The notes beneath the pieces were generated by a model. That model saw only the letters and a list, made by a program, of their open reading frames with translations. It searched no databases and was not told the origin of the DNA. Positions 7,164-10,620 of a stretch of DNA of 10,620 nucleotides are shown here, piece after piece. The translations under genes were made by a program, and so were the position numbers. Numbering within the stretch: the first letter of the stretch is position 1; each line of letters begins with the position of its first letter. This DNA is from Candidatus Kuenenbacteria bacterium CG10_big_fil_rev_8_21_14_0_10_36_11 (lineage in GTDB: Bacteria; Patescibacteriota; Patescibacteriia; UBA2196): the NCBI GenBank assembly GCA_002778535.1, contig PFBP01000045.1, positions 1 through 10,620 of the forward strand, given 5' to 3'.

Positions 7164-8234
7164 TTACAGATTTTTACTTTTACCTTGCTTTTTTCTAATG
7201 CCAAAAATTGTATCAACAATTGTCAACAACAAATTTATCGGCTGGACAAGCCATAATAAAAATAACTGCCAAAAGGGCTGATGTTTTTTAAAATAATAAT
7301 ATAACGAACGGTTAAAATTTATTTGTTTTCTTAGTCCTGGCCACTGCTTAAAACTTTGTTCTTTATGATGGATAATTTGCCAGTCAGGATAAAAATAAAT
7401 TTTATAGCCGGCATCCTTGGCTCGCTTGCAGAAATCAACTTCTTCAAAAACTGCCCAGAAGTTTTCATCTAACAAACCGATTTTCTCTATTACTTCTCTT
7501 CTCACCAACATTGCCGCGCCCATAACCTGATCAACTTCTTTAATTTCATTATAGTCAAAATCCAACATAAAATAATCTCGTGTGGCTTTGATTTTTTCAG
7601 GAAAAAAGTTATAAAATTTTAATTGAATAAAAAGTTGGTCAAGAATACCAGGGAACCTACGGCAAGACTTTTGCAATGTCATATCGCTATTCAAAAGTTT
7701 AGGCCCAAAAATGCCAATGTCTGGATGTGTTTCCATAAAATCTATAGCTTGCTTGATTTTATCATCAACAAATTCTGTGTCGGGGTTAAGAAGTAAAACA
7801 TATTCTGACCGTAGGGACAGGTCTAGACCTGTCCCTACATTGTCATCCCCACGAAAGTGGGGATCCCAAAGTTCCACAAGATTCCCGCTGGAGCCTGCCC
7901 TCGACTTTGATCGGGGGCGGGAATGACAAAAAAGGGTGATTAATGCTTGATTATTCGCTCTCGCAAACCCCACATTTTCTTTATTGGCGATAATGTGTAA
8001 ATTTTCCGAACTAAAATTTGGAGTTACAAAATTATTTGTAACTCCGGCCTTCCTGTCTGCCGACGAGGTAGGTAGGCCAGATTTCTCCACAGCATCCACC
8101 GTGCCATCGCTTGAATTATTATCTACCAAATAAATTGCAAAATCTATATTTTTCATAAACTCAAAAATTGACTTTAAACATTTTAAAGTCAACTCGCGAG
8201 TGTTCCAGGAAACAATAATAATTGATAAAAACAT
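7164..8234 (-). CDS. Family 2 glycosyltransferase with two repeat-derived insertions in its GT-A domain
   Basis: 356 residues. The family 2 landmarks are all present: LSIIIVSWNTRELTLKCL, IYLVDNNSSDGT (35-46), NKENVGFARANNQAL, NPDTE (150-154), GAAMLVRR (239-246), ENFWAVFEEVDFCKRA (257-272) and His at 289-290. A C-terminal hydrophobic segment lies at about 322-345. Two blocks break the normal spacing. Residues 52-72 (SGLPTSSADRKAG, then VTNNFVTP) lie between the second helix and the next strand. Residues 103-142 (CHSRPRSK...DPHFRGDD, then GTGLDLSLR) lie just before EYVLLLNPDTE. Both are encoded by palindromic repeats; without them the protein would be about 295 residues, a normal size. It starts 9 bp after the transpeptidase stop, in the same operon. 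Catalytic residues are intact, so activity is plausible. Confidence 0.9.
   Translation of the reverse strand: MFLSIIIVSWNTRELTLKCLKSIFEFMKNIDFAIYLVDNNSSDGTVDAVEKSGLPTSSADRKAGVTNNFVTPNFSSENLHIIANKENVGFARANNQALITLFCHSRPRSKSRAGSSGNLVELWDPHFRGDDNVGTGLDLSLRSEYVLLLNPDTEFVDDKIKQAIDFMETHPDIGIFGPKLLNSDMTLQKSCRRFPGILDQLFIQLKFYNFFPEKIKATRDYFMLDFDYNEIKEVDQVMGAAMLVRREVIEKIGLLDENFWAVFEEVDFCKRAKDAGYKIYFYPDWQIIHHKEQSFKQWPGLRKQINFNRSLYYYFKKHQPFWQLFLLWLVQPINLLLTIVDTIFGIRKKQGKSKNL
7811..7838. repeat. 28-bp perfect palindrome inside a glycosyltransferase gene
   Basis: GTAGGGACAGGTCT is followed at once by its exact reverse complement, with no loop. It encodes GTGLDLSLR just before the strand that carries the NPDTE metal site. 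It lies two bases from the neighbouring double-hairpin element, so the two form one compound insertion of about 40 residues. Confidence 0.92.
7841..7928. repeat. Double-hairpin palindromic element, in-frame in a glycosyltransferase gene
   Basis: The ends are TGTCAT and ATGACA. Arm 1 is ATCCCCAC, loop GAAA, GTGGGGAT (8-bp perfect stem). Arm 2 keeps ATTCCCGC and GCGGGAAT, but its loop is expanded to about 28 bases containing CCTGCCCTCGA and GATCGGGGG, a further imperfect palindrome. It encodes CHSRPRSK through DPHFRGDD. The glycosyltransferase frame stays open. Confidence 0.9.
8020..8045. repeat. 26-bp hairpin repeat in a glycosyltransferase gene
   Basis: GGAGTTACAAA, loop ATTA, TTTGTAACTCC: a perfect 11-bp stem with a 4-base loop. 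It encodes GVTNNFVTP in the minus-strand glycosyltransferase and directly abuts the next palindrome at 8046. Confidence 0.88.
8046..8078. repeat. Imperfect palindrome (GGCCT...AGGCC) in a glycosyltransferase gene
   Basis: The arms GGCCTTCCTGTCTGCC and GGTAGGTAGGCC pair imperfectly around CGACGA. The form resembles the CCTRCCTRCC-type palindromes common in candidate-phyla genomes (from memory). It encodes GLPTSSADRKAG, adding foreign residues between the second helix and the next strand of the glycosyltransferase. Confidence 0.65.
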
Positions 8235-8243
8235 AAAAAATTA

Positions 8244-9659
8244 TTATTTATGCACTATAACTTTGGTTTTATTAATTTCCACCCAATCATAAACTTCCTT
8301 GGCCACACCTATGCCTAAGCGCACGCAGCCATGTGAAACAGCGCGGCCTAAACTTGTGGCGCCCTCGCGCCGGCCATTTAAAAATGGCAACTCATGAATG
8401 CCGTTTTCCAAACTGCCTGATTTGTAAAAACCAATAAAATATGGCATGCCCCAACTCTGGCCGTCAACTCCGCCATAAGCCATATCATATTTTGAAAAAG
8501 CTGTAAATTCTCCCAGACGGGTTGGCGTTGATGGTTTACCAGTAGAAGTTAAGACATCATCAATTAAATAACCATTTTGATAATAACGAAAACGCTGCTC
8601 AGAAACATCAATATCAATATATTTATACAAATCTAACCGTCCAGTCGGCAGACTTTGCGGCAGTAAAATTAATTCTAATTTTTTATCGCCATTAATATCG
8701 CCGATCATTGGCTTTACTCCGCCTAAAAAATTATCATCAAAACTAAAAACTGGCAAATTATTTTTAATTTTACCATTACCAAAAACTGTTATGAGTGGAG
8801 AACCGCCAACGCCCTGGCCAACCAATATCTCTCCTTGATTATCCTGATCTATATCAGCACCCCAAACAGATAAACCATTAACAATATTTTCTGTAGTTAA
8901 AAAAATCTTATCCACCAAGCTCAAATCGCCTCGATAAATATTAACTACTGGCTTGTTACCACGGCCGCCAGCCACTAAAATTTCTTCAATACCATCGCCG
9001 CCCAAATCAATGGCGGACAAACTGACATTATCTGATTTAAAATCCAACTGCTGTTGTTTAATTAACTTGCCAGCGCTATCAAAAATTTTTATCACTGGCT
9101 TATTGTTTTCTAAACCAACAACAACTATTTCATCTTTCTTGTCACCACTGATATCAACGCAAGCAATTTCCGCACCAGTTAATTGTTTCTGATCAAAAGC
9201 AAAAAAACCAGCATTAATTTTCGGCTGACCGTAGCTATTAAAAATCCTGATGTGCGCTGAACCGCCCAGGCCAGCGCTAGTTAAAATTTCACCGTTGCCA
9301 TCGCCATCAAAATCACAACCAGCCACTTTGACCCCGCCCACAAATTTCTTATCATAAGCTAAAAAACTATTGACTAATGAACCATCGCTTCGCAAAATTT
9401 TTACTAATGGCTCGCTCTGGCTGCCAGCACCTAACAAAATTTCTTGCTGGCCATCACCGCCAAGATCAATTAAAGATGCACTGTAACCGCTATTAAAAGT
9501 TGGCAAAATAAAACTACCTGCTGAAACACCATCGGATAATTGCAAAAATTTAATTTGGCCAAATTCACTATTAGCTACAGCTGCTAAACTAATCGGCAAA
9601 AAATTAATGCCAAATATCATTAAAGAAATAGCCAAAAATAAATAAAATTTTGATTTCAT
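8244..9659 (-). CDS. Secreted FG-GAP/VCBS repeat protein with C-terminal L,D-transpeptidase (YkuD) domain
   Basis: 471 residues. A signal peptide occupies about residues 1-27 (MKSKFYLFLAISLMIFG, with cleavage likely near SLAAVA). Residues 60-335 hold six FG-GAP/VCBS-type repeats, each with a Ca-binding-like loop: DLGGDGQQE (65), DFDGDGNGE (116), DISGDKKDE (169), DLGGDGIEE (218), DIDQDNQGE (269) and DINGDKKLE (321). They probably fold as a beta-propeller. The YkuD domain covers about 347-470, with IHELPF (421-426) and the catalytic motif SHGCVRLG (442-449, Cys 445). L,D-transpeptidases form 3-3 cross-links in peptidoglycan or attach proteins to it, so it acts outside the membrane. It is the first gene of the glycan operon, with its own promoter just upstream. 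Targets of the propeller are unknown; binding of glycan or protein at the wall is an inference. Confidence 0.93.
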   Translation of the reverse strand: MKSKFYLFLAISLMIFGINFLPISLAAVANSEFGQIKFLQLSDGVSAGSFILPTFNSGYSASLIDLGGDGQQEILLGAGSQSEPLVKILRSDGSLVNSFLAYDKKFVGGVKVAGCDFDGDGNGEILTSAGLGGSAHIRIFNSYGQPKINAGFFAFDQKQLTGAEIACVDISGDKKDEIVVVGLENNKPVIKIFDSAGKLIKQQQLDFKSDNVSLSAIDLGGDGIEEILVAGGRGNKPVVNIYRGDLSLVDKIFLTTENIVNGLSVWGADIDQDNQGEILVGQGVGGSPLITVFGNGKIKNNLPVFSFDDNFLGGVKPMIGDINGDKKLELILLPQSLPTGRLDLYKYIDIDVSEQRFRYYQNGYLIDDVLTSTGKPSTPTRLGEFTAFSKYDMAYGGVDGQSWGMPYFIGFYKSGSLENGIHELPFLNGRREGATSLGRAVSHGCVRLGIGVAKEVYDWVEINKTKVIVHK

Positions 9660-9694
9660 AATTTAATTTTACCTAATTTATCACTTTTAAGCAA
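9660..9694 (-). promoter_or_regulatory. Sigma-70-type promoter of the transpeptidase/glycan operon, predicted leaderless
   Basis: Reading the minus strand: TTGCTT at 9694-9689, a 17-bp spacer, TAAAAT at 9671-9666, then only six bases (TAAATT) before the ATG at 9659. Spacing is optimal and five of six -10 bases match TATAAT. With transcription starting about 7 bp after the -10 box, the first base would fall at or within one or two bases of the ATG, so the mRNA would have no leader. It lies directly after the rplA terminator. Confidence 0.55.
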
Positions 9695-9697
9695 CCT

Positions 9698-9727
9698 AAA
9701 AAGCGCCCTCATAAGAGACGCCTTTTA
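9698..9727 (-). terminator. Intrinsic terminator after rplA
   Basis: On the minus strand an A-rich run leads into GGCGTCTC, a short loop (TTATGA), then GGGCGC followed by five T. The stem pairs with small bulges and sits about 30 bp after the rplA stop. The A-rich side gives a T-tract on the other strand as well, but no plus-strand gene reads into it. It separates rplA from the glycan operon. Confidence 0.6.
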
Positions 9728-9756
9728 TTTTCCCATAATACATTATACTTTCTACT

Positions 9757-10431
9757 TTATACCATTATTTTAACTCCCGGCCCCATGGTAGAACATAAAA
9801 CTATTTGCTTGATATACGCGCCTTTAACGCCTGATGGCTTGGCTTTTTTCACAGCTTCAAAAAAAATCTCATAATTTTCTTTTATTTTTTCAACTGGCCA
9901 GGAAACTTTGCCAATAAACTGGTGCAGATTGCAAGTCTCGTCATTTTTAAAAGTAATTTTGCCTTTCTTTAATTCTTCAACGGTTTTTTTAATATTTTTA
10001 CTCACGGTTTCATTTTTAGGTGAAGGCATCAAACCCTTGGGACCTAAAATTTTAGCGATTGTTGCCATGTCTTTCATAATTTCCGGGGTGGCGACAGCCA
10101 CATCAAAATCAATGACTCCTGTATTTTTAATTTTTTCAATCAACTCTTTGCCGCCAGATAAATCAGCGCCTGATTCAGCTACTTCTTTTTCATTATCAGA
10201 GAAAACAGCTACCTTTTTTGTTTTGCCAGCGCCGTGCGGCAAAACAACTGTGGCTCTGATTTGCTGTTCGCCTTTTGAGGCGTCAATGCCAAGCCGAATA
10301 TGTGCTTCTATTGATTCATCAAATTTAGCTTTGGCAATTTCTTTAATTAAATTTAAAGCTTCATCCAAGCTGTAAAATTTTGTTTTATCAACTTTAGACG
10401 CAGCTGTTAGATACCTTTTTGATTTTTTCAT
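9757..10431 (-). CDS. rplA: Ribosomal protein uL1
   Basis: Large-subunit protein of the L1 stalk, which helps release deacylated tRNA from the E site; in many bacteria it also represses its own mRNA. 224 residues from the chosen ATG at 10431, near the usual 225-235. The first domain begins MKKSKRYLTAASKVD. The middle carries VLPHGAGKTKKVAVFSD, and the family signature LGPKGLMPSPK is near residue 136. The C-terminus GVKGAYIKQIVLCSTMGPGVKI is typical. An in-frame ATG nine codons upstream (10458) would add MWDAYHENF, but that stretch lies inside a probable regulatory stem-loop and matches no L1 N-terminus, so the downstream ATG is preferred. rplK, the usual partner directly upstream, is absent here; a different frame ends at 10514. 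A terminator follows the stop. Confidence 0.97.
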   Translation of the reverse strand: MKKSKRYLTAASKVDKTKFYSLDEALNLIKEIAKAKFDESIEAHIRLGIDASKGEQQIRATVVLPHGAGKTKKVAVFSDNEKEVAESGADLSGGKELIEKIKNTGVIDFDVAVATPEIMKDMATIAKILGPKGLMPSPKNETVSKNIKKTVEELKKGKITFKNDETCNLHQFIGKVSWPVEKIKENYEIFFEAVKKAKPSGVKGAYIKQIVLCSTMGPGVKIMV

Positions 10432-10439
10432 AAAATTTT

Positions 10440-10475
10440 CGTGGTAAGCGTCCCACAATCACGAGACTCCCACAA
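10440..10475 (-). promoter_or_regulatory. Putative L1-binding leader (23S rRNA mimic) for rplA autoregulation
   Basis: In the rplA leader, minus strand, GTGG (10473-10470) pairs with CCAC (10444-10441), and GTCTC (10467-10463) pairs with GGGAC (10454-10450) around an 8-nt loop. Between the stems is an asymmetric internal loop, GA on one side and GCTTA on the other. The primary sequence GTGGGAG...TGTGGGACGC resembles the L1-binding region of bacterial 23S rRNA (GGUGGGAGGC...GUGUGGACGC in E. coli, from memory). L1 repressing its mRNA by binding an rRNA-like site is established in E. coli and methanogens. The site ends about 10 bases before the rplA ATG, well placed to block initiation. Confidence 0.6.
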
Positions 10476-10486
10476 GTTAATTTATA

Positions 10487-10492
10487 ATTATA
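10487..10492 (-). promoter_or_regulatory. Possible -10 box for rplA
   Basis: TATAAT on the minus strand lies about 12 bp before the L1-like stem-loop, so transcription would begin near 10480 and the stem-loop would form the extreme 5' end of the mRNA. No good -35 box is seen 16-18 bp upstream (AATAAG at best). A TTGACA occurs further upstream inside the preceding gene but at poor spacing. The region is very AT-rich, so a chance match is quite possible. Confidence 0.3.
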
Positions 10493-10513
10493 AAATTTTT
10501 GCTCCTTAACTTA

Positions 10514-10620
10514 TTAAATTCTACCCTCTATCTTCTCAAAATTTTTGTCAATTTTTCTACATTCCATTCCCACCTCTGCCAAATCCTTATCCGTAATTCC
10601 CAAAGCCAGCCGTGTGAACA
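10514..10620 (-). CDS. C-terminal fragment of an unrecognised protein (cut by window)
   Basis: A minus-strand frame is open from the window edge and ends in TAA at 10516-10514, giving about 34 residues that include LALGITDKDLAEVGMECRKI and end FEKIEGRI. The composition (alternating hydrophobic and charged residues, plausible amphipathic helix) is protein-like, whereas the other two minus-strand frames soon stop or are tryptophan-rich. I do not recognise the family. It is not the C-terminus of L11, so rplA here is not in the usual rplK-rplA arrangement. Too short for a firm call. Confidence 0.4.
   Translation of the reverse strand, partial: FTRLALGITDKDLAEVGMECRKIDKNFEKIEGRI

Noticed and set aside
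5374..7928. CRISPR array
   Set aside because: The repeated units are palindromic hairpins at irregular distances inside genes, with differing stem bases and no regular unique spacers or cas genes.
10429..10458. Upstream ATG of rplA adding MWDAYHENF
   Set aside because: The added residues match no L1 N-terminus and the DNA is better explained as a regulatory stem-loop; MKKSKRY is the usual L1 start.
10514..10620. Partial frame as the end of rplK (L11)
   Set aside because: The residues (ALGITDKDLAEVGMECRKI) do not resemble the L11 C-terminus, so no name is given.

Overview
The window is an AT-rich piece of a bacterial chromosome, most likely from a member of the Candidate Phyla Radiation (Patescibacteria). 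The case is an inference from several features: very tight gene packing, almost no Shine-Dalgarno sequences, a pseudopilin-like single-pass protein and a DUF3048 protein beside translation genes, secreted FG-GAP/VCBS plus YkuD fusions, and many small palindromic repeats. TGA is used as a stop codon (ends of the genes at 5194 and 4143), so lineages that read TGA as glycine (Gracilibacteria, Absconditabacteria) are unlikely.

Layout. Positions 1-3317 hold a plus-strand gene train: the C-terminal half of threonyl-tRNA synthetase (cut by the window edge), ribosomal protein bL25/CTC, a membrane-anchored pseudopilin-like protein and a DUF3048 protein. A 37-bp AT-rich gap separates it from a convergent minus-strand operon (9659 down to 3355). 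In transcription order that operon encodes a secreted FG-GAP repeat plus L,D-transpeptidase protein, a family 2 glycosyltransferase, a polytopic O-antigen-ligase/polymerase-like protein and two more family 2 glycosyltransferases. Together they look like a cell-surface glycan assembly and wall-attachment unit. Upstream of it on the same strand is rplA (uL1), ending at a stem-loop terminator, and the window ends in the last codons of an unrecognised gene.

The striking content is a dense population of small palindromic repeats inside the polymerase-like gene and the adjacent glycosyltransferase. Five copies or half-copies of a double-hairpin element (the DNA behind the common peptides CHSRASGNP and VIPAQAGI, related in form to the neisserial dRS3 core) are present. 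Four lie in coding sequence without breaking the frame. Their stems differ in sequence but keep their pairing and GNAA-type loops. Two copies carry further palindromes nested in a hairpin loop. Other palindromes (a perfect 28-mer, a 26-nt hairpin, a 14-mer flanked by 11-bp direct repeats) and three heptanucleotide arrays with a shared GTAATNN unit sit in the same two genes. The picture resembles Rickettsia palindromic elements, but in a surface-glycan locus.

Two regulatory sites are also readable. Upstream of rplA is a short stem-loop that resembles the L1-binding region of 23S rRNA, a probable autoregulatory operator. Upstream of the transpeptidase gene is a well-spaced sigma-70-type promoter so close to the ATG that the transcript would be leaderless.
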